64,000 nt of DNA from Lachnospiraceae bacterium. GTDB taxonomy: Bacteria > Bacillota > Clostridia > Lachnospirales > Lachnospiraceae. The translations under genes were made by a program, and so were the position numbers. The notes under the pieces were generated by a model. That model made no database searches. It saw nothing but the letters and a program-made list of their open reading frames with translations, and was not told the origin of the DNA. The stretch is from the NCBI GenBank assembly GCA_030540075.1, contig JAUNWX010000005.1:44698-108697 (forward strand), written 5' to 3'. Below are positions 8,200 to 16,586 of the stretch, piece after piece; the first letter of the stretch is position 1; each line of letters opens with the position of its first letter.

Positions 8200-8583
8200 A
8201 TGGCAGATCAGATGTCAAAGGATTATGATGCAGTGAAGGAGCTCGGTCTCTGTGTACTGCATGTAGGTATCAATGCAAACGGCGAGGAGGATGCGCTCAG
8301 AATCGCAGACGAGTTCCAGACCCTCATGGGCTTCATCCCGAGAGTCGGCAACAGCTCCATCTTCGCTTCGGACCTCATCGAGATCATGAAGAAGGACGGC
8401 CCGGGTGAGAAGGGCCACATCGCGATCGGCTGCCATGATGTAGACGCCGCAGTTGCTTTCTTCGAGAAGCGTGGCATGGGCGTGAAGCCGGAGACCGCAA
8501 AGAAGAACCCGGACGGCAGTCTCATGTTTATCTACCTCGATAAGCAGATCGCAGGCTTCGCGATTCACCTGAAGAAGTATTAA
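8200..8583 (+). CDS. VOC-fold protein resembling the tail domain of clostridial KDPG/KHG aldolases
   Basis: 127 residues from the ATG at 8200, preferred over the ATG at 8194 because AGGAGG (8187-8192) is 7 nt from the former and only 1 nt from the latter. The fold is a single vicinal-oxygen-chelate module: LCVLHVGINANGEEDALRIA, GNSSIFASDLIEIMK, GHIAIGCHDVDAAVAFFEKRG and IAGFAIHLKK. From memory this pattern matches the C-terminal extension found on some Lachnospiraceae 2-keto-3-deoxyphosphogluconate aldolases, here as a stand-alone protein without the aldolase barrel. Substrate and metal are unknown. It has its own terminator and no operon partner, since aroC ends 129 nt upstream. Confidence 0.7.
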   Translation: MADQMSKDYDAVKELGLCVLHVGINANGEEDALRIADEFQTLMGFIPRVGNSSIFASDLIEIMKKDGPGEKGHIAIGCHDVDAAVAFFEKRGMGVKPETAKKNPDGSLMFIYLDKQIAGFAIHLKKY

Positions 8584-8624
8584 TCACTGGGGTGCGCCCG
8601 AAGGGATTTATACGAATCTTATGC

Positions 8625-8650
8625 GCCGGAGGATAATCCTCCGGCTTTTC
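8625..8650 (+). terminator. Terminator after the VOC gene
   Basis: GCCGGAGG (8625-8632), loop ATAAT, CCTCCGGC (8638-8645), then TTTTCT. A canonical intrinsic terminator. Confidence 0.85.
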
Positions 8651-8652
8651 TC

Positions 8653-8739
8653 TTGTAAATCCTTTTTCACATGCTAAAATAGATGCGCATATAAACCTGC
8701 GACGGCAAGGCACGAAGGATGTGCGACGGTGCCGTCGCA
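8653..8739 (+). promoter_or_regulatory. proS promoter and leader hairpin
   Basis: TTGTAA (8653-8658), a 16-nt spacer and extended -10 TGC-TAAAAT (TAAAAT at 8675-8680). The leader carries an inverted repeat, GCGACGGC near 8700 with GCCGTCGC near 8732-8739, and nested GCAC/GTGC. No T-box (no AGGGTGGnACCGCG-type element) is visible. Confidence 0.55.
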
Positions 8740-8761
8740 TTCAAAAAGAAAGGCTATGATT

Positions 8762-10198
8762 ATGGCAGACAAGAAACTTGTCGAGCAGATCACTCCTATG
8801 GGGGAGGATTTCGCTCAGTGGTACACAGACGTTGTTAAGAAGGCAGAGCTCACGGACTATTCATCCGTCAAGGGGTTCATGGTCATCCGTCCGGCTGGCT
8901 ATGCGATCTGGGAGAACATCATGCATGAGCTGGATCAGCGCTTCAAGGCGAGCGGCGTAGAGAACGTAGCGATGCCAATGCTGATTCCGGAGTCCCTCCT
9001 TCAGAAGGAGAAGGACCACGTCGAGGGCTTCGCACCGGAGGTTGCCTGGGTAACCGAGGGTGGACAGAAGAAGCTCGAGGAGCGTCTCTGCGTACGCCCG
9101 ACCTCCGAGACACTGTTCTGTGATTACTTCTCAAAGGTCGTAAAGTCCTATCGTGATCTCCCGCAGATCCTCAACCAGTGGGTATCCGTCGTTCGTTGGG
9201 AGAAGACCACCCGTCCGTTCCTGAGAACCCGTGAGTTCCTGTGGCAGGAGGGACATACCGTGCACGCAACCGCAGAGCAGGCCGAGGAGAGAACGAAGCT
9301 CATGCTCGAGATCTATGCGGACATCAGTGAGAACGTGCTTGCGATCCCGGTCGTAAAGGGACAGAAGACCGAGAAGGAGAAGTTTGCCGGTGCCGTAGCG
9401 ACCTATACCATCGAGGCGCTCATGCATGATGGTCAGGCTCTTCAGTGCGCAACCTCCCACAACTTCGGTGCGGATTTCGCGAAGGCCTTCAACGTACAGT
9501 TCCTCGATAAGGACAACCAGCTGAAGCCGGTATATGAGACTTCCTGGGGTATGACCACCCGTATGATCGGTGCGCTCATCATGGTACATGGTGATGATTC
9601 CGGTCTCAAGCTGCCACCGAGAATCGCGCCGACGCAGATCTGCATCGTACCGATCCAGCAGAAGAAGGAAGGCGTGCTTGAGAAGGCTTATGAGCTGAGA
9701 GATCAGCTTCGGAAGTCCGGTTTCCGCGTAAAGGTAGACGATGGTGACAAGTCACCGGGATTCAAGTTCGCGGACTGTGAGGTACGTGGTATTCCGCTTC
9801 GTATCGAGGTTGGCCCGAAGGATATCGAGGCCGGTCATGCCGTACTGGTACGTCGTGATACTCGTGAGAAGATCCAGGTTTCCTTCGACGAACTCGCGGA
9901 GGAGACCGGTAAGCTGCTCGAGCAGATCCAGCAGGATATGTACGACCGCGCGAAGACCTTCCTCGAGGAGCATACCTCCAGCGCGACCAACATGGACGAG
10001 CTCGTCGATATTGTAAACACCAAGCGTGGCTTCGTGAAGGCCATGTGGTGCGGCTGCCGCGAGTGCGAGGATAAGCTGAAGGAGATGTCCGGCATCACCT
10101 CGAGATGTATCCCGTTCGAGCAGGAGACCATCAGTGACAAGTGCGTTGTTTGCGGAAAGCCGGCGACGAAGATGGTATACTGGGGACGTGCATACTGA
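8762..10198 (+). CDS. proS: Prolyl-tRNA synthetase, archaeal/eukaryotic type
   Basis: 478 residues, a class II synthetase that charges tRNA-Pro. The start ATG at 8762 ([13 protein letters not shown]) sits 8 nt after AAAGG; in-frame GTG 8729 and ATG 8756 are less well placed. Motif 2 is seen in [12 protein letters not shown] and the proline-site region in [18 protein letters not shown]. Motif 3 is represented by [14 protein letters not shown]. The anticodon-binding domain follows (from about residue 285), and the C-terminal domain carries CGCRECED and CVVCGKPA and ends in a Tyr, as in the archaeal-type enzyme. No editing INS domain is present, which distinguishes it from the bacterial type of about 570 residues. 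Confidence 0.96.
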   Translation: MADKKLVEQITPMGEDFAQWYTDVVKKAELTDYSSVKGFMVIRPAGYAIWENIMHELDQRFKASGVENVAMPMLIPESLLQKEKDHVEGFAPEVAWVTEGGQKKLEERLCVRPTSETLFCDYFSKVVKSYRDLPQILNQWVSVVRWEKTTRPFLRTREFLWQEGHTVHATAEQAEERTKLMLEIYADISENVLAIPVVKGQKTEKEKFAGAVATYTIEALMHDGQALQCATSHNFGADFAKAFNVQFLDKDNQLKPVYETSWGMTTRMIGALIMVHGDDSGLKLPPRIAPTQICIVPIQQKKEGVLEKAYELRDQLRKSGFRVKVDDGDKSPGFKFADCEVRGIPLRIEVGPKDIEAGHAVLVRRDTREKIQVSFDELAEETGKLLEQIQQDMYDRAKTFLEEHTSSATNMDELVDIVNTKRGFVKAMWCGCRECEDKLKEMSGITSRCIPFEQETISDKCVVCGKPATKMVYWGRAY

Positions 10199-10223
10199 TC
10201 TGATTTGAATATCGGGTGCCGTA

Positions 10224-10251
10224 GAGCTGTCGCGACTGCGACAGCTCTTTT
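10224..10251 (+). terminator. Terminator after proS
   Basis: GAGCTGTCGC (10224-10233), loop GACT, GCGACAGCTC (10238-10247), then TTTT. Its T-run abuts the -35 of the cca promoter. Confidence 0.88.
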
Positions 10252-10286
10252 GCGCTATGCAGGCATTCCATGTTAAAATAAGTATA
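10250..10286 (+). promoter_or_regulatory. cca promoter, apparently giving a leaderless mRNA
   Basis: TTGCGC (10250-10255), about 18 nt, then extended -10 TGT-TAAAAT (TAAAAT at 10274-10279). The predicted start of transcription falls at or next to the ATG at 10287, and no Shine-Dalgarno sequence precedes that codon. A consensus-like TATAAT at 10283-10288 overlaps the start codon and cannot be excluded as an alternative. Confidence 0.5.
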
Positions 10287-11789
10287 ATGAAAAAAATCAA
10301 ATTACCTTCAAATGTAGAATATATCATCCATCAGCTGGAGCGTGCGGGCTACGAGGCCTACGCGGTCGGTGGCTGTGTGCGCGACAGTCTCCTCGGGCGG
10401 GTTCCGGGCGACTGGGACATCACGACGAGTGCGCGTCCGGAGCAGGTGAAGGCGGTGTTCAGACGCACCATCGACACCGGGATCCAGCATGGCACCGTGA
10501 CGGTGCTGATGCCGGCGGAGCAGGCGGATTCTTCTGCGGCTGGTGAGGCGTCCGGCATCCAGGGAGATGCGTGCAGGGCAGCATCGCAGGGCGCGCATGC
10601 CGGTCGTTCGGCGGAGCACCCGGGGGCGAAGTCCGCGCCGGTCTGGGAGGGCTACGAGGTCACGACCTATCGGATCGATGGCGCCTACCTCGATGGGCGT
10701 CATCCGAGCGCGGTGCAGTTCACGCCGTCGCTCCATGAGGATCTCGCGCGCCGCGACTTCACGATCAACGCGATGGCGGTCAATGACCGGAGCGGTATCG
10801 TGGATGACTTCGGCGGTCTCGAGGACCTCGGCCGTCGTGTCGTCCGCGCCGTCGGCGAGCCGGAGCAGCGCTTCCAGGAGGATGCCCTTCGCATGCTCCG
10901 CGCCCTCCGTTTCTCGGCCCAGCTCGGCTTCGACATAGATCCGGCGACCTGGCAGGCCGTACGGAAGCTTGCGCCGAACCTCGAGCACGTCTCGAAGGAG
11001 CGTATCGCCGTCGAGCTCACGAAGCTTCTGATGTCCGACCATCCAGAGCACATCGCGCTGGTTTCGACGAGCGGCCTCTCCGAGTACGTCAGCGAGCACT
11101 TCGCTGACGCCTTCCACGACGCGATCGGCGTGCCGGATGACTATCCGGTCTATCCGTGGATGCCGTCCGACCTTCCGGCCGAGCGCTACCTCCGCTGGGG
11201 CGTTTTCCTGCGCGGTGTGCCGGACCGTGCGCGCGGCATCCTCCGGGAGCTGAAGATGGACAATGATACCATCGCGAAGGCAGGCACCGTCGCGCAGCTT
11301 TTCCAGGAACCGCTGCCGGACTCGCGCTACAAGATCCGGAAGAAGCTGTCGGAAATCGGCTACGAGACCTACGAAAACTATCTGCGGGCCGTCACCTGTC
11401 TGCTCCTCGCGGCACGTGATGCCGAGTGGATGCGGTCGTACCTCGACGCCGCATGTCCGAAGCAGGAAACCGTGATCATGCCATGCTGTCAGACCGCGAC
11501 GAAGCCAGACAGCGCCTGCAGCGCACCGGAGAAGCACGAAGACTGTACAGCGGAGCTCCTCGACTGCATCCGCCGGGTACAGTTTGAAGTGGCGGCCATC
11601 CGCGTCGCGGGCGACTGCATTGAACTGAAAAACCTCGAGATCAGCGGACAGGACCTGATGGCGATCGGCATCCCGCGTGGGCCGGAAATCGGGCGGATTC
11701 TGCACGCACTCCTCGATCAGGTGCTTCAGGACCCGTCGCAGAACCACCGCGAACGGCTGACAGAGCTCGCACGTGGTATGATGCAGTGA
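10287..11789 (+). CDS. cca: CCA tRNA nucleotidyltransferase with HD-type C-terminal region
   Basis: 500 residues from the ATG at 10287; the MKKIKLPSNVEYIIHQLERAG start matches the family. It adds or repairs the 3'-CCA of tRNA without a template. Visible features are the NTase head AVGGCVRDSLLGRVPGDWDI with the DxD metal site, RRDFTINAMAVND, VRAVGEPEQRFQEDALRMLRA and the RFSAQLGF neck. Two stretches are unusual: about 40 extra Ala/Ser/Gly-rich residues between GTVTVLM and YEVTTYRIDG, and a Cys-rich insert (PCCQTATKPDSACSAPEKHEDC) near residue 410. Both lie in expected loops. The gene has its own promoter and ends about 180 nt before pgm. Confidence 0.92.
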   Translation: MKKIKLPSNVEYIIHQLERAGYEAYAVGGCVRDSLLGRVPGDWDITTSARPEQVKAVFRRTIDTGIQHGTVTVLMPAEQADSSAAGEASGIQGDACRAASQGAHAGRSAEHPGAKSAPVWEGYEVTTYRIDGAYLDGRHPSAVQFTPSLHEDLARRDFTINAMAVNDRSGIVDDFGGLEDLGRRVVRAVGEPEQRFQEDALRMLRALRFSAQLGFDIDPATWQAVRKLAPNLEHVSKERIAVELTKLLMSDHPEHIALVSTSGLSEYVSEHFADAFHDAIGVPDDYPVYPWMPSDLPAERYLRWGVFLRGVPDRARGILRELKMDNDTIAKAGTVAQLFQEPLPDSRYKIRKKLSEIGYETYENYLRAVTCLLLAARDAEWMRSYLDAACPKQETVIMPCCQTATKPDSACSAPEKHEDCTAELLDCIRRVQFEVAAIRVAGDCIELKNLEISGQDLMAIGIPRGPEIGRILHALLDQVLQDPSQNHRERLTELARGMMQ

Positions 11790-11811
11790 AGAGAAGAGGA
11801 CACGAAGAGTC

Positions 11812-11868
11812 AGCCAGGTGGGGACCCGGAGGGGCTCCACCTCCCGGCTGAACGGTTACTAAAAATTC
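11812..11868 (+). repeat. Dispersed palindromic repeat (MITE-end like) between cca and pgm
   Basis: CCAGGTGGGGACCCGGAGG on the left and CTGAACGGTTAC on the right share their sequence with the arms of the 23.1-kb element (AGGTAGGGGACCCGGAGG read on the opposite strand, and GTTACAGTTCA). AGGTGG and CCACCT can pair into a hairpin. The left terminal GTAAC is missing, so this is a partial copy. The remaining gap to pgm shows only an AT-rich promoter-like stretch near 11930. Confidence 0.5.
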
Positions 11869-11969
11869 AATGAAACCGCCGCGAACATGACCCGACGCCT
11901 TGAAGCGGATGTGCAAAATTGATATATTTATAGTAGCTGAATTTTTCAGAAAGAGAGGGCAATCTATCT

Positions 11970-13652
11970 ATGTATCAGGATGAATATAAGCGTTGGCTTC
12001 ATGCCGAGCTTCAGGATGTTGACTTAAAAACCGAGCTTCAGAATATCGAAGGCGATGATGACGCGATCAAGGAGCGTTTCGCCGTCGCACTCAAGTTCGG
12101 AACCGCTGGCCTCCGCGGCACACTCGGCGCAGGAACCAACCGGATGAATATCTGGGTCGTTCGCCAGGCGACACAGGGTGTGGCAGACTGGGTGAAGACC
12201 CAGGGCGGAACACAGACCGTTGCGATCAGCTACGATTCCCGTCTGAAGGGCTGGAACTTCGCACGCGACGCAGCCGGTGTGCTGGCAGCGAACGGCATCC
12301 ACGTGCGCATCTACGATGAGCTCATGCCGGTACCGGCCCTTTCCTTCGCCACCCGTTACTATCACTGCAACGCCGGCATCATGGTGACCGCTTCCCACAA
12401 CCCGGCGAAGTACAACGGCTATAAGGCCTACGGTCCGGACGGATGTCAGATGACCGATGAGGCCGCCGACATCGTTTACCAGCAGATTCAGAAGACCGAC
12501 GTGCTCACCGGCGCGAAGTACATGAGCTTCGCTGAGGGCGTCAATAAGGGCCTCATCCAGTTCGTCGAGGACGACTGCAAGAACGCACTCTACGAGGCGA
12601 TCGAGGCACGTCAGATCCGCCCGGGTATCGCAGCGACCTCCGGCCTCAAGCTCGTGTACTCCCCACTGAACGGTACCGGCCTCGTTCCGGTCACCCGCGT
12701 ACTGAACGACATCGGTATCCACGACATCACGATCGTGCCGGAGCAGGAGTACCCGAACGGCTACTTCACCACCTGCTCCTATCCGAACCCGGAGATACTC
12801 GACGCACTGAAGAAGGGTCTCGAGCTCGCTGAGAAGACCGGCGCGGACCTGATGCTCGCGACCGACCCGGATGCAGACCGTGTCGGTATCGCCATGAAGT
12901 GCCCGGACGGCTCCTATGAGCTCGTCACCGGTAACGAGATGGGCGTACTGCTCCTCGATTACATCTGCGCAGGTCGCATCGAGCAGGGCACCATGCCGGC
13001 GAAGCCGGTTGCTGTGAAGTCGATCGTTTCCACACCGCTGGCCAATGCTGTCGCCGAGCATTATGGTGTCGAGCTTCGGGAGACCCTCACCGGTTTCAAG
13101 TGGATCGGTGACCAGATCGCACAGCTCGAGGCAGCCGGTGAAGTAGATCGCTTCATCTTCGGCTTCGAGGAGTCCTACGGCTACCTCGCCGGCCCGTATG
13201 TACGTGATAAGGACGCCGTGATCGGCTCCATGCTTATCTGCGAGATGGCTGCGTACTATCGCTCCATCGGATCCTCCATCAAGCAGCGCCTCGAGGAGAT
13301 CTACAAGGAGTATGGACGCTACCTCAACAAGGTCGATTCCTTCGAGTTCCCGGGCCTCAGCGGCATGGATAAGATGGCCGGCATCATGAACGAGCTCCGC
13401 ACGAATCCGCCGAAGGATTTCGCCGGCAAGAAGGTCGTGAAGGTCATGGACTACACGAAGCCGGAGGAGACCGGACTTCCTGCAGCGAACGTCCTGATTT
13501 ACTCCCTCGATGACGGCTCCACCGTCGTGGTTCGCCCGTCCGGCACGGAGCCGAAGATTAAGGCCTACTACACCACCCTCGGAAAGGACCTCGCAGAGGC
13601 CGAAGCCGAGAAGGAGAAGCTGGCAGCCGCACTCGAGCCGCTGTTTAAATAA
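11970..13652 (+). CDS. Phosphoglucomutase/phosphomannomutase family (alpha-D-phosphohexomutase)
   Basis: 560 residues, the length of the Firmicutes PgcA-like phospho-sugar mutases that interconvert glucose-1-phosphate and glucose-6-phosphate. The four family signatures are present: substrate-entry FGTAGLRGTLGAGTNRMN, catalytic phosphoserine TASHNPAKYNGYKAYGPDG, metal-binding DPDADRVGIAM, sugar-binding FGFEESYGYL and phosphate-binding RPSGTEPKIK. The ATG at 11970 follows AGAGAGGG by about 12 nt. It probably links glycolysis with the glycogen genes glgC and glgD found later in the window. It is followed by a terminator. A phosphomannomutase activity cannot be excluded. Confidence 0.93.
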   Translation: MYQDEYKRWLHAELQDVDLKTELQNIEGDDDAIKERFAVALKFGTAGLRGTLGAGTNRMNIWVVRQATQGVADWVKTQGGTQTVAISYDSRLKGWNFARDAAGVLAANGIHVRIYDELMPVPALSFATRYYHCNAGIMVTASHNPAKYNGYKAYGPDGCQMTDEAADIVYQQIQKTDVLTGAKYMSFAEGVNKGLIQFVEDDCKNALYEAIEARQIRPGIAATSGLKLVYSPLNGTGLVPVTRVLNDIGIHDITIVPEQEYPNGYFTTCSYPNPEILDALKKGLELAEKTGADLMLATDPDADRVGIAMKCPDGSYELVTGNEMGVLLLDYICAGRIEQGTMPAKPVAVKSIVSTPLANAVAEHYGVELRETLTGFKWIGDQIAQLEAAGEVDRFIFGFEESYGYLAGPYVRDKDAVIGSMLICEMAAYYRSIGSSIKQRLEEIYKEYGRYLNKVDSFEFPGLSGMDKMAGIMNELRTNPPKDFAGKKVVKVMDYTKPEETGLPAANVLIYSLDDGSTVVVRPSGTEPKIKAYYTTLGKDLAEAEAEKEKLAAALEPLFK

Positions 13653-13733
13653 GCGATGATCAAAGATGAAGTATGAAGCATCGTAGGTGCCCGTTACGAC
13701 AGGACGCACGAGCGGTGCAGATATGAATCAAGC

Positions 13734-13784
13734 CACGGTGGAGGGCTGCCCTCAGAGAGAGGCGGCCCGCCACCGTGCTTTTTA
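13734..13784 (+). terminator. Terminator after the phosphohexomutase gene
   Basis: CACGGTGG (13734-13741) pairs with CCACCGTG (13770-13777), with an inner GGGC/GCCC extension, followed by CTTTTTATTT. Confidence 0.8.
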
Positions 13785-13823
13785 TTTGGACCGGCCCGGT
13801 CCTACGATTTAGTGAGGTGTTTT

Positions 13824-15140
13824 GTGAAGGAACGAAATCTGAAGCTCGACAACGCAAAGGGCATCCTGATCACCCTGGTGGTGATCGGCCACATGCTGCT
13901 CCCGATCCAGGGTACGACCCGCGGTGTCACGAATTTCTTCTATATGATCTACACCTTCCACATGCCCGCCTTCGTCTTCATCTCCGGCCTCCTCGCGCAG
14001 CGCATCTACACCCGCGTGCCGAAGGGCCGCTTCAACCTGCGCCGCTGGTGCTCGACCCTCTGGCTGTACCTCCTGTTTCAGTTCATCCTGTTCTTCTCGG
14101 AGATTCCCGCTTACGGCCGCACGACCCGCTTCCCGGACTTCCTCCATACCTCCGGTGCACCCTGGTACCTCCTCGCGCTGCTCCTCTGGTATCTGATGAT
14201 CCCGTTTTTCGCCGGATACCGCGGAAAAGTGCTTCCGCTCCGGCCTGTATGTTCGAATCGTCGTCTGCAGCTGAGTGAGAGGCGGGCGCAGTCAGACGAG
14301 CATCCACAGACGGGCCGTCGGTCATTGCCGGACGAGGGTCTGCAGGCGGGCCGTCAGCTGCAACCGAGTGAGAGCCGGGCACAGCGCGGCACCCCGTGCA
14401 GCCTGATCGCCTGGATCCTCCTCACGAGCCTGTCCCTCGCCGGCGGCTACCTCGCGAGCGGTGCCCTCGCCGGTATCGGCGACTTCCTCGCCCTCGACCG
14501 CGTCATCGCCTTCGCCCCGTTCTTCTTCGCCGGCTACTTCATTGGCCCGGAACGCCTGATGGAGTTTCTGGGAGGAAAGCAGGAGAGTGTAGCGGCACCG
14601 AAACGCGCGACCTCCCGGCGTCGGTCTCCGAAAGGGACTTCAAAGCGTGTCGATCGAGGCATTGTCCTCGTGCTGACGGCGCTCGGTCTCCTCTGCTTCG
14701 TGCTGATCGGCACGCAGACCTTCGAACGCCTGCTCCCGTACCGAAACGTCGTCTACGGTGCCTGGTACTACCGCTTCCATCCGGAGCAGAACCCAGCCGC
14801 CTTTCCGGGCGCGCTCGCCACGCAGCTCTGGCTGATCCGCCTCGCCTGGTTCCTCGTATCCGGCCTCATGAGCTTCGCGCTCCTCGCCCTGATGCCGAAC
14901 CGGCAGATCCCGCTCCTTACCACCACTGGCCAGCGCACCCTGCAGATCTACATCCTGCACCGCCCGATCCGTGACCTCCTCCTCGCGAGCGGCTTTATCA
15001 TCGCCGCCGGCCCGGAAAACAGCGCGCACGTCCTCCTGCTCATCGCCCTGTCGATCCTCATGACCATCGTGCTCTCCGCCGGCATCCTCCAGCGCCTCTT
15101 CGACGCCATCCAGAAGCTCCCGGAGCGGCTGCTCCTGTGA
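13824..15140 (+). CDS. Membrane acyltransferase 3 family protein
   Basis: About 438 residues from the GTG at 13824 (VKERNLKLDNAKG), which has GAGGTG 4 nt upstream; an in-frame GTG at 13812 lacks a ribosome site. The N-terminus matches acyltransferase 3 (OafA/NodX/WecH type): ILITLVVIGHMLLPIQG contains the H expected in TM1, followed by TFHMPAFVFISG. About ten hydrophobic segments follow. Such proteins O-acetylate or succinylate cell-surface glycans from acyl-CoA. A hydrophilic loop of about 50 residues (near residues 144-192) contains a degenerate duplication (LQLSERRAQ and LQPSESRAQ). The acceptor glycan is unknown, and the gene appears to be monocistronic. Confidence 0.82.
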   Translation: MKERNLKLDNAKGILITLVVIGHMLLPIQGTTRGVTNFFYMIYTFHMPAFVFISGLLAQRIYTRVPKGRFNLRRWCSTLWLYLLFQFILFFSEIPAYGRTTRFPDFLHTSGAPWYLLALLLWYLMIPFFAGYRGKVLPLRPVCSNRRLQLSERRAQSDEHPQTGRRSLPDEGLQAGRQLQPSESRAQRGTPCSLIAWILLTSLSLAGGYLASGALAGIGDFLALDRVIAFAPFFFAGYFIGPERLMEFLGGKQESVAAPKRATSRRRSPKGTSKRVDRGIVLVLTALGLLCFVLIGTQTFERLLPYRNVVYGAWYYRFHPEQNPAAFPGALATQLWLIRLAWFLVSGLMSFALLALMPNRQIPLLTTTGQRTLQIYILHRPIRDLLLASGFIIAAGPENSAHVLLLIALSILMTIVLSAGILQRLFDAIQKLPERLLL

Positions 15141-15233
15141 AACGGAAATGTTGGCATCCGGGAGGAAATGTGCTTTAATGGTGCCAGCATTGGCTTCGTG
15201 TACCCCCAGACATCATGCATCAAAGGAGAAAAT

Positions 15234-16454
15234 ATGTGGGTTTTCGTTAATGGTTTAAAGGTCTTTCAGAATTACACCCTGCTGCAGTGGGCGTGGTTTT
15301 TCATGTTCTACTGCATCTTCGGCTGGTGCTTCGAGTCGACCTACTGCTCGCTGAAGTCGATGCGCCTCATGAACCGCGGCTTCTGTCACGGCCCGTGGCT
15401 CCCGATCTACGGCGCCGGCGGCACGCTTTTCCTCATCTTCGCCTGGCCCTACCGCGCGAACCTCATCGCGACCTTCCTGATGGGCATGCTGGTCGGTACC
15501 GGCCTCGAGCTCATCACTGGGCCGCTCATGTACCACATCTTCCACATGAAGTGGTGGGATTACAGCCAGAATCCGCTGAACTTCCGCGGCTACATCTGCC
15601 TCGGGGCGTCCCTCGGCTGGGGCGCGATGGCGCTCTTTTTCGTGCATTTCCTGCATCCGCGTGTGGCAGAGCTCACCGTAGACTGGACCCCGATCGGCTA
15701 TATCGTCGTCGTCACCATGCTCTACACGCTCTTCGTCGAAGACGTGATTTTCTCTGTACTCGGTGCCCTCGATATCCGGAAGCGTCTCGAGACCCTCGCC
15801 GCAAATTCGGAGGAGATTCAGCAGCTGAAGCTGAGCATTTCGGAAGCCCGCGAGCATCTCGAGGAGCTGCAGGAGGCGGCGCGTGCTAATGCCTCTGAAG
15901 TGAAGATCGTCGCGGAGTCGGAGGGACGTCTGGCGGCCGCGAAGTTCGCGACCGAGGAAGCTGCCCGCGCCCTGCAGGATGCCCGTGAGACGGGGACCCT
16001 CGCGGCGCGCAGCCTCGCCGAAAGCGTCGCCGACACCAGCGCGCAGGCCGTGCAGACCGCGCGCAGCGCGGCACAGAGCGTCGCGGACACCGGCGCGCAG
16101 GCCGTGCGCACGGTTGCGGAAACCGGCCGCAGCGCCGGTGAGCTCGGCAAGTCCGCCGTCCAGCGCAGCCTCGAGCTGCGCCGTCGCCTCGCCGAGGAGC
16201 GCCGCCGTCGCCTCGAAGAGCGCCTCGCCATCCTGGAGGATGGCGGTGATGCCCGCAGTGGTCGCATGAACTGGTGGGTTGGCAACACCCTTCGGAACAA
16301 CCCGACCATGACCCAGCACCCACGCCACAGCGCAGACTTCGAATTCTACACGCGTCTCCGCGCCTCCTCACAGCGCCACCGCGAGAGCTTCGAAAAGATG
16401 GAAGCCCGCATCGACGCCGAAAAAGCGAAGGACCGCGCCGCTGAAGAAATCTGA
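15234..16454 (+). CDS. CmpB-like putative ABC-transporter permease with long coiled-coil tail
   Basis: 406 residues from the ATG at 15234, 6 nt after AAAGGAG. The N-terminal 180 residues contain five or six membrane segments and FGWCFESTYCSLKSMRLMNRG, GHG-type PWLPIYGAGG and NPLNFRGYICLGASLGWG, which mark the CmpB/DUF family annotated as putative ABC transporter permease. No ATPase is encoded nearby, so a transport role is doubtful. The remaining 200 residues are an Ala/Arg/Glu-rich coiled coil with a degenerate repeat (SVADTSAQAVQTARSA, then SVADTGAQAVRT) and a very basic LRRRLAEERRRRLEERLA stretch. The family name is fairly secure; the function is not. Confidence 0.75.
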   Translation: MWVFVNGLKVFQNYTLLQWAWFFMFYCIFGWCFESTYCSLKSMRLMNRGFCHGPWLPIYGAGGTLFLIFAWPYRANLIATFLMGMLVGTGLELITGPLMYHIFHMKWWDYSQNPLNFRGYICLGASLGWGAMALFFVHFLHPRVAELTVDWTPIGYIVVVTMLYTLFVEDVIFSVLGALDIRKRLETLAANSEEIQQLKLSISEAREHLEELQEAARANASEVKIVAESEGRLAAAKFATEEAARALQDARETGTLAARSLAESVADTSAQAVQTARSAAQSVADTGAQAVRTVAETGRSAGELGKSAVQRSLELRRRLAEERRRRLEERLAILEDGGDARSGRMNWWVGNTLRNNPTMTQHPRHSADFEFYTRLRASSQRHRESFEKMEARIDAEKAKDRAAEEI

Positions 16455-16586
16455 TATCCTATCTGACATTTTAAAGTGGATAGCTATCGAACATATTCCC
16501 AAATACTACTTCAAGCGCATGAAGCGTTGGGGTACAATGAAAAGAAATGAAAAACCGCCCGCCACCCGCGGGCGAAGGAGGAAGAT

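Noticed and set aside
8681-8761. T-box riboswitch before proS
   Set aside because: The leader is short and lacks the T-box consensus and antiterminator; only a simple hairpin is present.
10308-11840. 510-codon minus-strand frame opposite cca
   Set aside because: Antisense shadow of a clear cca gene; no family motifs and no ribosome site.
12024-13709. 561-codon minus-strand frame opposite the phosphohexomutase
   Set aside because: Shadow frame; the plus strand has all catalytic signatures of the mutase.
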